The translations under genes were made by a program, and so were the position numbers. A stretch of 64,000 nt of DNA from Caballeronia sp. M1242 (lineage in GTDB: Bacteria; Pseudomonadota; Gammaproteobacteria; Burkholderiales; Burkholderiaceae), in contig NZ_CP071129.1 in the NCBI RefSeq assembly GCF_017220215.1, positions 1,488,001-1,552,000 of the forward strand, in the 5' to 3' direction. Positions 8,449 to 16,287 of this stretch are shown here, in pieces (the first letter of the stretch is position 1; every line of letters starts with the position of its first letter). The notes beneath the pieces are model-generated. The model ran no database searches and had not been told where the DNA came from. It worked only from the letters and a program-made list of their open reading frames with translations.

Positions 8449-9260
8449 ACGGTTACCAGAATCTGAGCCTCGTCGATATCGGGCTCGCGGCGGCGCTCAT
8501 CGTCGTGAACGGGGCGCTTTCCGTCGCGCTCGACCTCGGGCTGGAGCGGCGGCTCCTGATCGCGGCGGTGCGCACCGTCGTGCAATTGCTCTTTATCGGC
8601 TACGTGTTGGGCTGGGTGTTCGCGTTCAGCCGCTGGTATGTCGTGCTGCCGCTCATGGTGCTGATGACGGTGATCGCGGGGCTCGCGGCGTCCGATCGCG
8701 GGCGGCGCACGTATGCCGGCCAGCGCGCGGACAGCATCGTGTCGATCTGGGGCAGTTCATGGCTCATCGGCGCGTTCGGGCTTTTCGTCGTGATCCGCAT
8801 TCATCCGTGGTACGAGCCGCAATACACGATTCCGATTCTCGGCATGGTGCTCGGCAATACGCTGACGGGCGTGTCGCTCGGCATCGAACGCATGACGGAA
8901 GAACTGACCGCCGGACGCGGCGCGGTCGAGATGTCGCTCGCGCTCGGCGCGACGCGCTGGGAAGCAGCCAAAGGGCCCGCGCGCCAGGCCGTGCGCGCGG
9001 GCATGATTCCGACGCTCAATCAGATGGCCGTGGTCGGTCTGGTGAGCCTGCCCGGCATGATGACCGGGCAAGTGCTGGCGGGGCAGTCGCCATTGCAGGC
9101 GGTGCGCTATCAGATCGTCATCATGTTTCTGATCGCGGCGGCGTCGGGGCTGGGCGTCGTCGGCGCGGTCGTGATGACGTACCGGCGGCTCTTTTCGCCG
9201 GATCACCGCTTCAATGCGTCGAAGCTCGTCGAGCGCAAGGCGAAGAAGCGCCGCGCGTGA
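8445..9260 (+). CDS. fetB: ABC exporter permease FetB (YbbM, UPF0014)
   Basis: A 271-residue integral membrane protein with about seven hydrophobic segments. It carries the UPF0014 hallmarks: ALDLGLERRLLIAAVRTVVQLL near the N-terminus, GMVLGNTLTGVSLGIERM in the middle and LPGMMTGQVLAGQSPLQAVRYQ towards the end. It forms the permease half of the FetAB iron exporter. The start is GTG at 8445, overlapping the fetA stop by 4 bp. Its TGA (9258-9260) directly abuts the stop codon of the convergent VOC gene with no spacer. Confidence 0.9.
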   Translation: MNGYQNLSLVDIGLAAALIVVNGALSVALDLGLERRLLIAAVRTVVQLLFIGYVLGWVFAFSRWYVVLPLMVLMTVIAGLAASDRGRRTYAGQRADSIVSIWGSSWLIGAFGLFVVIRIHPWYEPQYTIPILGMVLGNTLTGVSLGIERMTEELTAGRGAVEMSLALGATRWEAAKGPARQAVRAGMIPTLNQMAVVGLVSLPGMMTGQVLAGQSPLQAVRYQIVIMFLIAAASGLGVVGAVVMTYRRLFSPDHRFNASKLVERKAKKRRA

Positions 9261-9737
9261 TCACGCGCCGTGGTAAGCGCGCTCCAGCGCCGCGATGTCG
9301 AGCTTGATCATGCTCATCATCGCCTTCATCGTGCGGTTGGCTTTGGCCGGGTCGGGGTCCTGAAGCATCGAGCGCAGCCGCGACGGCGCAATCTGCCACG
9401 TCACGCCGAAGCGGTCCGTCACCCAGCCGCACGCGAGCGCCTGCCCGCCGTCGAGCAGTTTGTCCCAGTACCGGTCGATCTCGTCCTGGCTCTCGCAGTT
9501 CACGAACAGCGAAATGGCGGGCGTGAACTTGAACTGCGAGCCGCCGTTGATCGCCATGAACTCCTCGCCGTCGAGTTCGAACAGCACGGCAAGGACGCTG
9601 CCCGCGGGGCCGGGGCTGGCTTCGGTGTGGCGCATGGTTTCGACGATGCGCGCGTTGTTGAACACGGTGAGGTAGAAGTCGACGGCCTCCTGCGCATTGT
9701 CGGCCTCGAACCACAGGCAGGGCGAAATCTTCTGCAT
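9261..9737 (-). CDS. VOC-superfamily protein (PhnB / 3-demethylubiquinone methyltransferase-like fold)
   Basis: The 158-residue product starts MQKISPCLWFEADNAQEAVD and shows the PhnB-like VOC pattern: FYLTVFNNARI, EFMAINGGSQFKFTPAISLF, CGWVTDRFGVTWQIAP and a final MSMIKLDIAALERAY tail. Such proteins are small cytoplasmic beta-alpha-beta-beta-beta dimers, often of unknown substrate. It follows the other VOC gene by 35 bp on the same strand and is probably co-transcribed with it. Confidence 0.85.
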   Translation of the reverse strand: MQKISPCLWFEADNAQEAVDFYLTVFNNARIVETMRHTEASPGPAGSVLAVLFELDGEEFMAINGGSQFKFTPAISLFVNCESQDEIDRYWDKLLDGGQALACGWVTDRFGVTWQIAPSRLRSMLQDPDPAKANRTMKAMMSMIKLDIAALERAYHGA

Positions 9738-9772
9738 GAGCTTTCTCCTTGGGATTCGGATACCGCCTGACG

Positions 9773-10240
9773 TCATTCGCGGGGCGCGCACTTGCCCTGC
9801 TGCATTTCGGCGGGACTCACATCGCGTTTGTGCGTGGCGACCGACCACTGATGCCCGAACGGGTCTTCCAGACGCCCGTAGCGGTCGCCCCAGAACATGT
9901 CGGCGACCGGCATCGTGACGCGCGCGCCGGCGGCTTCGGCCTGCTTCACCGTGGCGTCGACATCTTCCACGTACAGATGAATGGTGACGGGCGAGCCTTT
10001 CAGCGACTTCGCGCCGAGCATGCCGAAGTCCGGGTGCTCGTCGACGAGCATCAGCATGGAATCGCCGATTTTGACCATCGCGTGCATGAGCTTGCCGTCG
10101 TCGCCGGGCAGGCGTCCCATCTCGACGGCGCCGAACGCGCGCTTGTAAAACTCGATGGCTTCGGCCGCGCCCGCGCACACGAGGTGCGGCGTGAGCGAGT
10201 GCATGCCTTCGGGAATGGCTTTGACGGGACTGTGCGACAT
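9773..10240 (-). CDS. VOC-superfamily (glyoxalase/PhnB-like) protein
   Basis: A 155-residue protein with a VOC pattern: TPHLVCAGAAEAIEFYKRAF near the N-terminus, a central IHLYVEDVDATVKQAEAAGA segment and DMFWGDRYGRLEDPFGHQW near the C-terminus. This matches the glyoxalase/bleomycin-resistance-like group often called PhnB. Metal-binding residues and substrate are not clear from sequence. It precedes the second VOC gene and the two differ substantially, so this is not a recent duplication. Confidence 0.85.
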   Translation of the reverse strand: MSHSPVKAIPEGMHSLTPHLVCAGAAEAIEFYKRAFGAVEMGRLPGDDGKLMHAMVKIGDSMLMLVDEHPDFGMLGAKSLKGSPVTIHLYVEDVDATVKQAEAAGARVTMPVADMFWGDRYGRLEDPFGHQWSVATHKRDVSPAEMQQGKCAPRE

Positions 10241-10375
10241 GGTGGCTCCGTGATTGAACGTGGTGGACGAGCGGGCTCACCCGCTCTCTGTCCTACGACG
10301 TGCAAGCATGCCGCCAATCGACATCGTTCCGTGCAGCCGGCGCAAATTTTTGCAGACGCGCGCGCACCGAAGGCG

Positions 10376-12313
10376 CTACTGCGAAAGCTGCTCCGCGAGC
10401 GAGCGAATCAGCGCTTCGAGCCGCGAGAAGTTGACGGGCTTCGTCAGATGATCGCGAAAGCCTGCCTCGCGGCAGCGCCGGATGTCCTCGTCCATGCCGT
10501 ATCCCGTGATGGCGACAGAAGGCTTGTCCGGCTGAAGCTCGCGCCACGCGCGGGCGATATCGAGTCCGCTGCCATCCGGCAAGCCGATATCGCTCACGAG
10601 CAGATCGAACGGCGCGCTCCTCGCCCGTTCCAACGCCGCCGCGACGGTCGTGGCGACCGCGACATCGTGGCCGAGCATCTCCAGCACTTCCGCCATGGCC
10701 GACGACGTCTGCTCGTTGTCTTCGACGAGCAGCACGCGCAACGCCCGCCCCGTCTCGTGGCGCGCGGCTTCGGGCAGCGGCGCGGCTTCGTGCGTGGGCT
10801 GCACGCGCGCGAGCGGCAGCGTCAGCGTGAAACGCGCGCCCATGTCGCGGCCGTCGCTATGCGCAGAGAGCGTGCCGCCGTGCTTCTGCGCGAGCGTGCT
10901 CGCGATGGCAAGACCGAGGCCCAATCCGCCGAACGAGCGCGTGATGGAATCGTCGGCCTGTTCGAACGCCGAGAAGATGCGCGGCAACGCCTCCGCGCTG
11001 ATGCCGATGCCGCTGTCGGTCACCGACACCGCAATGGTCCGGTCGTCCGGGTTCCACGTGCGCACTTCGATACGCCCGCCCGCCGGCGTGAACTTGACCG
11101 CGTTCTTCATCAGATTCCAGATGATCTGCTGAAGCCGCGCCGCATCGCCGAGCACGACGAAACGCTCCGCCTCGAACCGCGTTTCGAGCGTGAGCTGCTT
11201 CGCGCGCAGATCGGCCTCCGACATGTCGACCGCGCTCGTGAGCAGCGTATCGAGCGCGACGTTCGCGAAGTTCAGGCTCAGCTTGCCGCGCGCGATGCTC
11301 GTGAGATCGAGCAGATCGTCGATCAGCCGCGCTTCCAGTTCGACGTTGCGACGAATGAGATCGAGCGTCGGGTGCGCGTCGGGCGGCAGCGGGTGCTTGA
11401 TTTCGAGCAGCCGCACGGCCGCGAGAATCGGCGTGAGCGGCGTGCGCAGTTCATGCGAGAGCACCGCCAGAAAATGGTCCTTCGCGCGGTTCGCGGATTC
11501 CGCCTGATCCTTCGCGAGCCGCAGCGCGTCGGCGGCCATGTGGGCGTCGGTCGCGTCGCGCACGATCTTCGAGAAACCGATGAGCTCGTCATGCTCGGTG
11601 CGGATCGCGGTCGTCACGCCGGATGCGAAGAACGAGTGCCCATCCTTGCGCCACAGCCAGCGATCGTCGCTCGCGCTGCCTTCGCGCCGCGCCGTTTCCA
11701 GTTCGTTGTCGTACACGCCGGCTTCGCGGTCTTCCTGGCTATAGAAGATGCTCGCGCTCTGCCCGAGCACGTCCTGCGCCGGAAAGCCCAGAATGCGCTC
11801 GGAGGCCGCGTTCCACGTGCGGATGCGCCCATCGGGATCGAGCGTGATGACGGCGTAATCCTTCAGCGCGTCGATCAGCAGGCGAAAATGCGTTTCGGTC
11901 TCGCGCAGCGCCCGCTCCACCGCGATGCGTTGCTCGCGTTCCGCGCTTTCGCGCATCGCGCGGCGCACCACCGCGGGCAGCCGTTGCAGACGCTGTTTCA
12001 GCACGTAATCGGTCGCGCCGCGCTTGAGCATGTCGACGGCGTGTTCTTCGCCGAGCAGACCCGACACGAAGATGAACGGCGTGTCCGGCGTGCGCTCGCT
12101 CGCAATGGACAGCGCCTCGATGCCCGAGAACGTCGGCATCACGAAGTCGGCGAGAATCACGTCGAACCGCTGGCTGTCGAGCGCGGCGTTGAAGCTCGCG
12201 GAATCGTAGACGATGGTCGCGTCCACGATGTAGTCGGCGCGTTCGAGCTGGGCAATCGTCAGTTCCGCATCGAGTGCGTTGTCTTCGACGAGAAGCAGAT
12301 GCAGGGGCTGCAT
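10376..12313 (-). CDS. Hybrid sensor histidine kinase (REC-PAS-HisKA-HATPase-REC)
   Basis: A 645-residue soluble kinase with no membrane segment. Order: N-terminal receiver (residues 1-125, phosphoacceptor Asp56 in LADFVMP), PAS domain (about 145-265, LLIDALKDYAVITLDPDGRI), HisKA with FLAVLSHELRTPLTPIL (about 280-345), HATPase with NLMKNAVKF, DSGIGIS and GLGLGLAIA (about 390-500) and a C-terminal receiver (about 525-640, SDIGLPDGSG). It is the last gene of the phytochrome cassette, 74 bp after the small regulator. The N-terminal receiver makes it a likely downstream target in a BphP phosphorelay; this is inference from order and domains. No output DNA-binding domain is present. Confidence 0.9.
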   Translation of the reverse strand: MQPLHLLLVEDNALDAELTIAQLERADYIVDATIVYDSASFNAALDSQRFDVILADFVMPTFSGIEALSIASERTPDTPFIFVSGLLGEEHAVDMLKRGATDYVLKQRLQRLPAVVRRAMRESAEREQRIAVERALRETETHFRLLIDALKDYAVITLDPDGRIRTWNAASERILGFPAQDVLGQSASIFYSQEDREAGVYDNELETARREGSASDDRWLWRKDGHSFFASGVTTAIRTEHDELIGFSKIVRDATDAHMAADALRLAKDQAESANRAKDHFLAVLSHELRTPLTPILAAVRLLEIKHPLPPDAHPTLDLIRRNVELEARLIDDLLDLTSIARGKLSLNFANVALDTLLTSAVDMSEADLRAKQLTLETRFEAERFVVLGDAARLQQIIWNLMKNAVKFTPAGGRIEVRTWNPDDRTIAVSVTDSGIGISAEALPRIFSAFEQADDSITRSFGGLGLGLAIASTLAQKHGGTLSAHSDGRDMGARFTLTLPLARVQPTHEAAPLPEAARHETGRALRVLLVEDNEQTSSAMAEVLEMLGHDVAVATTVAAALERARSAPFDLLVSDIGLPDGSGLDIARAWRELQPDKPSVAITGYGMDEDIRRCREAGFRDHLTKPVNFSRLEALIRSLAEQLSQ

Positions 12314-12387
12314 GGTCTAGGCGGCCTCGCTCGAAAGCGGGCGCGCGGGCGCTGAGAAAGTCACGACGGCGAACATGGGCACAATCG

Positions 12388-12852
12388 TCACTGCCCCGCC
12401 GACGGACGACGAAAACGCGTGGAGCCGGGCGGCGGCTCGTTGAGCACGGCCCAGAAGACGCCGAGATCGCTGATGGCTTCGACGAATTCCGCGAATTCCA
12501 CCGGCTTCACCACGTAGGCGTTCACGCCGAGCTCGTAGCTGCGAACGAGATCCTGCTCCTCGCGCGAAGACGTCAGCATGACGACCGGAATGCTCTTGAG
12601 CCCCGCGTTCGACCGCACCATGTCGAGCACTTCGAGGCCGTCGATTTTCGGCAGCTTCAGATCGAGCATGATGACAGCAGGATTGCCCGGCGCGCGTTCC
12701 TTCCAATGGCCCTCGCACGTGAGATAGTCGATGGCTTCCTGACCGTCGCGCGCAACGATCACTTCGTTGGCGAGCTGGCTTTTGTCCAGCGCGACGAGGG
12801 TAAGCTCGAGGTCGTTCGGATTGTCTTCGACGAGCAGTATCGGTTTAAGCAT
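12388..12852 (-). CDS. Single-domain response regulator (Rcp1-like)
   Basis: A 154-residue receiver protein: acidic pair ED at residues 9-10, phosphoacceptor Asp64 (MLDLKLPKIDG), Thr/Ser in VVMLTSS and the conserved Lys in AYVVKPVEF. It lacks an output domain. The internal CEGHWKERAPGNPAVIMLDLKLP spacing and KIDGLEVL stretch match the Rcp1/CheY-like regulators that pair with phytochromes. Its start overlaps the end of bphP by 8 bp (12845-12852), so it is very likely translationally coupled to BphP and is its cognate phosphate acceptor. Confidence 0.9.
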   Translation of the reverse strand: MLKPILLVEDNPNDLELTLVALDKSQLANEVIVARDGQEAIDYLTCEGHWKERAPGNPAVIMLDLKLPKIDGLEVLDMVRSNAGLKSIPVVMLTSSREEQDLVRSYELGVNAYVVKPVEFAEFVEAISDLGVFWAVLNEPPPGSTRFRRPSAGQ

Positions 12853-15223
12853 GGTCTGGTCTTGATTTTGTCACTGACGTTGCGGATGCGGCCTTCGGCT
12901 TGCCGGCCTCCCGGCCCGTCACGCTGTGAAACTCGACCGGCAACGAGAAATAGAATACCGCGCCCTCGCCCAGCCGCCCTTCGGCCCACGTGCGCCCCTC
13001 ATGCCGCTCGACGATACGCCGCACGTTCGCGAGGCCGATTCCCGTGCCTTCGAACTCCTCCGCGCGATGCAGCCGCTGGAACACGCCGAAGAGCTTGCCT
13101 TCGTACTTCATGTCGAACCCGACGCCGTTGTCACGCACACCGATGATGTGCTCGTCGCCACTGCGCGTCGCGAATATCTCGATTTTCGCCGATTCCCGCG
13201 TCCGCGTATATTTCACCGCGTTCGAGATCAGATTGCGCACGGCGAGTTGCAGGAAAGCGGCGTCGCCGGTGACGCGCGGCAGCTCGCCGATCACCCATTC
13301 GATGTGCCGTCCGACGGTTTCCGAGTCGAACTCGCGCACGACGAATCGCACGAGTTGCCCGAGGTCGACCGGCGCGGGGCGCAGCGCGGCGCGGCCCATC
13401 TGCGAGAACGTCAGAAGATCGTCGACGAGCGTGCCCGCGAAGCGCGCCGATTCCAGCATGTTGTTGAGAAAGCGGCGGCTCTTGTCGGACATGCGCTCGG
13501 CTTCCAGCTCGCGCAGCAGGTCTCCGTACCCGGCGATATGGCGCAGCGGCGCGCGCAGGTCGTGCGACACCGAGTACGAGAAGGCTTCGAGTTCCTTGTT
13601 CGCGCGGGCCAGTTCGGTCGCCATCTCGGCGCGCTCTTCCGCGCGACGCAGCACGATGTTGAGCAGCGCGCCGCGCAACTCGCTCGCGACTTCGAGTTCG
13701 GCCTGGCGCCACGACACCGAATGTCCGCGCACCGTTTCGAGCCAGGGACTGAAGCTCGTGCGCGGCGCGCTCGCGCCGTCCTCGCCCCGAATCTTCACCG
13801 GCTCGCCGGCCCACTTGATGGTCTGCATGACCTCCGGCCGGAACCACAGCAGATAGTTCCGGAAGATCTGCGACACCGGCACGGCGAGCACGCCGCACGC
13901 CGTGTCCTGATGCGCCTGCCCCGGCGGCCACTGGCGCGCGAGCGAATCCGTCGACCAGACGCCGGACGTGTTCTCCGCGAGCCAGAGCGCGAGCGCGCGC
14001 ACCGTCTCTTCGTCGGGCGTTTTGCCCATCAGCGTGATCTGGTCGTTCATCACGATGGCCGCGCCTTCGGAACGCGTGAAGCCGAGCAAATCTCGCGGTA
14101 CGTCTTGCAGCCCGGCGACGAAACTCTCGTGCTCGCTCATCGCGGCGATGAGACGGGCCATCGTGCGGCGCAATTCGGCGAGATATTCGCCCTGCTCGCG
14201 CTCCTCCTTCGCCTCGATTTGCAGCGACAGCATGTGCCCGAGATGCTCGACCGCCACGCGCGTGCTGAACGGCACGCGGCGCGCGTCCTGATCGTGGCAC
14301 GAGATGAGGCCCCAGAGCTGCCCGCGCACGACGATCGACACGGACATCGACGCGTTCGTGCCCATGTTGCGCATGTACTCCAGATGCACCGGCGAGAAGC
14401 TGCGCAGCGTGGCGAAGGTCAGATCAACCGGGCGGCCGGTGACCGGGTTGACGGCCGGGACGAGGCGCGCGGGCACGTAGTTCACATCCGACACGAGGCG
14501 GATGCGGTTGCGCAGGTACAGGGCGCGCGCCTGAGTCGGAATATCCGATGCCGGGAAGAACTGATGCAGGAACGACGGATAGCGCGGGTCGCGGTCTTCG
14601 GCGAGCACGTGGCTCCGGCCTTCCGCGTCGAAGCTGTAGAGCATCACACGGCCGAAACCGCAAATCGCGCGGACCTCGCGCACGGCCAGCGCCGCGAGTT
14701 CCTCGACCGTGGTGGCGTCCTGCAGATCGCGGGCGAACGTGCGCACGAGCGGATACATCGACGAGAACGCCGCTTCGCCGGGCTCGGCGGTCGCTTCCAT
14801 TTCGACGATCAGCACGCCGTCGTGCCGATGAACCGTGACATCGAGCCGCGCGGGCTTGTCCGTGGCGCCGACGTAGAGCGGCGAGTCCTCCACCTGCATC
14901 GTGGATGCGGCGCGCATGACGCGCCGCGCGGCGTCTTCGCCGACGAGCGCGTCGAGCGGCTTGCCGAGCAGCGCCTCGACGCTTTCGCCGGTCAGCGCCG
15001 CGATATTCTCGCTCGCTTGCGTGATGCGCGGGCCGGCCTGATCGCCGGCTTCTTCGGCCAGCACGACCAGATAACCGTGCGGTTGAATGCCGCCGGGAAT
15101 GTGAATCGGCTCGGCGTCGCAGTCCTTGCTCACCACGCCCGAATCGAGCGTGCGGCGGCGCGCTTCTGCGTCTGGCGGACCGGCGACGTGGCTTGCGCTC
15201 AAAGGATTCGCTGGGTTGCTCAT
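12845..15223 (-). CDS. bphP: Bacteriophytochrome histidine kinase
   Basis: A 792-residue red/far-red photoreceptor. The biliverdin-attachment cysteine is Cys35, directly followed by DAEPIHIPGGIQPHGYL, the start of the PAS domain. The GAF domain has PASDIPTQARALYLRN (Asp contacting the pyrroles) and the LISCHDQ histidine. The PHY tongue carries the PRxSF motif (PRTSF). The kinase part has FSYSVSHDLRAPLRHI (phospho-His), NLISNAVKYT, RDNGVGFD and GTGIGLANV. The start at 15223 overlaps the bphO stop as ATGA. All key residues for chromophore binding and kinase activity are visible, so a functional, cytoplasmic, light-regulated kinase is expected. Confidence 0.96.
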   Translation of the reverse strand: MSNPANPLSASHVAGPPDAEARRRTLDSGVVSKDCDAEPIHIPGGIQPHGYLVVLAEEAGDQAGPRITQASENIAALTGESVEALLGKPLDALVGEDAARRVMRAASTMQVEDSPLYVGATDKPARLDVTVHRHDGVLIVEMEATAEPGEAAFSSMYPLVRTFARDLQDATTVEELAALAVREVRAICGFGRVMLYSFDAEGRSHVLAEDRDPRYPSFLHQFFPASDIPTQARALYLRNRIRLVSDVNYVPARLVPAVNPVTGRPVDLTFATLRSFSPVHLEYMRNMGTNASMSVSIVVRGQLWGLISCHDQDARRVPFSTRVAVEHLGHMLSLQIEAKEEREQGEYLAELRRTMARLIAAMSEHESFVAGLQDVPRDLLGFTRSEGAAIVMNDQITLMGKTPDEETVRALALWLAENTSGVWSTDSLARQWPPGQAHQDTACGVLAVPVSQIFRNYLLWFRPEVMQTIKWAGEPVKIRGEDGASAPRTSFSPWLETVRGHSVSWRQAELEVASELRGALLNIVLRRAEERAEMATELARANKELEAFSYSVSHDLRAPLRHIAGYGDLLRELEAERMSDKSRRFLNNMLESARFAGTLVDDLLTFSQMGRAALRPAPVDLGQLVRFVVREFDSETVGRHIEWVIGELPRVTGDAAFLQLAVRNLISNAVKYTRTRESAKIEIFATRSGDEHIIGVRDNGVGFDMKYEGKLFGVFQRLHRAEEFEGTGIGLANVRRIVERHEGRTWAEGRLGEGAVFYFSLPVEFHSVTGREAGKPKAASATSVTKSRPDHA

Positions 15224-15837
15224 GCGGCGGCTCCCGAAATCGCTCGCGCGTCGGGCGCATCCACGCACAGCCACGCCTGCAGACTATCGAACGTTCCTAT
15301 GGCGGCGCTCACTGCGGCGTCGTATCCCGTTTCCGGGACGACCGAGACGGCGGTTTCGCGGAACGCGTTCCACATGCTGCCCGTGCGCGCGCCGTAGCCG
15401 TCGAAGTAGGCGTTGCCGACGCCCGGCGCGAGGCCCAGTTGCTCGGCCACGTGCGGCGCGATGAAGCGCCCGCCGAGCGTCGAGCCTTCCATCACATAGA
15501 GCGAGCCGAATGCGCTGCCGAGATCGTCGATCGGCGGCAAGCTCCGCGCGTTCGCGATCATGATGGACTCGGCGGCTGCGGGATCGCCACTGAGCGCGAC
15601 GAGATCGGCGGCAAGCAGCGACGTCTTGCGGCGCTCATCGAAGAACGCGTGCAGCGACGCAGGCAGGCATGCGCCGACCGCGTCTTCCCACGGCGCAACG
15701 TAGCCATAGAAACGTTCGAGCAGCGCGATGTATTCGTCGCGCTGCAAGCCGTCCCGCATCAGGTCGAGCGTATGCTCCAGACGGGAATGACACGCAGCGG
15801 TTTCTTGCTTCAGGCGGGACAGAAGGTCGTGTCGCAT
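15220..15837 (-). CDS. bphO: Heme oxygenase (biliverdin-producing)
   Basis: A 205-residue heme oxygenase. The N-terminal KQETAACHSRLE segment contains the likely proximal heme ligand His17, and the distal helix reads GSLYVMEGSTLGGRFIAPHV, with the Gly-rich kink typical of the family. It cleaves heme to biliverdin, iron and CO, supplying the BphP chromophore. The ATG at 15837 is preferred; extension to 15882 would need a TTG start. It ends in an ATGA overlap with bphP. The 207 bp upstream, before the small ORF, probably hold the cassette promoter, though no confident -10/-35 was found. Confidence 0.93.
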   Translation of the reverse strand: MRHDLLSRLKQETAACHSRLEHTLDLMRDGLQRDEYIALLERFYGYVAPWEDAVGACLPASLHAFFDERRKTSLLAADLVALSGDPAAAESIMIANARSLPPIDDLGSAFGSLYVMEGSTLGGRFIAPHVAEQLGLAPGVGNAYFDGYGARTGSMWNAFRETAVSVVPETGYDAAVSAAIGTFDSLQAWLCVDAPDARAISGAAA

Positions 15838-16044
15838 GTTCGGTTGTGTGGCTTGTTGCGCCGGATATGCGGCAAAAGGCAAGCTGACTGGAAGGTCTTA
15901 CCGGACCGGGAGGCGTTGCGCGTGGCGGCCGGTAAAAAGGGGCTGTCACCTGTTTTTTTCGAGACAGACGACCATTCTACGCAACGCGCCCCTCCGATGT
16001 CATGGACATCGGCGCATCGGCCGCGCGTCAGCCCATTTTCCGCT

Positions 16045-16266
16045 TCACGGTTCGCTGCTTCTGCGCTCCGTATCGACGAGGCCGCGTTCGACGTCCTCAT
16101 GCGCCTGCTTGCCGACATCGCGCGGAGTTTCCTCATCTTGCGACAGCACGCTCTGATCCGTCTCGTGAGGCAGCGGCGGCTTCGCGCGGTCGTCGCTCGC
16201 TGCGTTGGCCTCGTCGTCCCGAGGCGCTTCGGGCGTGCTTTTGGGTTCGTCCTTCGCCTGGTTCAT
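16045..16266 (-). CDS. Small acidic hypothetical protein linked to ligD
   Basis: A 73-residue, highly charged, hydrophilic protein (MNQAKDEPKSTPEAPRDDEA at the start) with a central PPLPHETDQS and a KQAHEDVERGLVDTERR segment. It has no hydrophobic core, so it is probably intrinsically disordered. The ATG follows GGAG at a good distance and lies 21 bp after the ligD stop, suggesting co-transcription with ku-ligD. I recall similar small ORFs in Burkholderia genomes but cannot name a family. Function unknown. Confidence 0.65.
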   Translation of the reverse strand: MNQAKDEPKSTPEAPRDDEANAASDDRAKPPLPHETDQSVLSQDEETPRDVGKQAHEDVERGLVDTERRSSEP

Positions 16267-16287
16267 GATGCGCTCCGGTTTTGTGAA

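Noticed and set aside
9749..12355. Plus-strand frame of 868 codons
   Set aside because: Antisense shadow of a VOC gene and the hybrid kinase; the true proteins on the minus strand have complete motifs.
12926..15397. Plus-strand frame of 823 codons
   Set aside because: Antisense to bphP, which has every diagnostic phytochrome and kinase motif.
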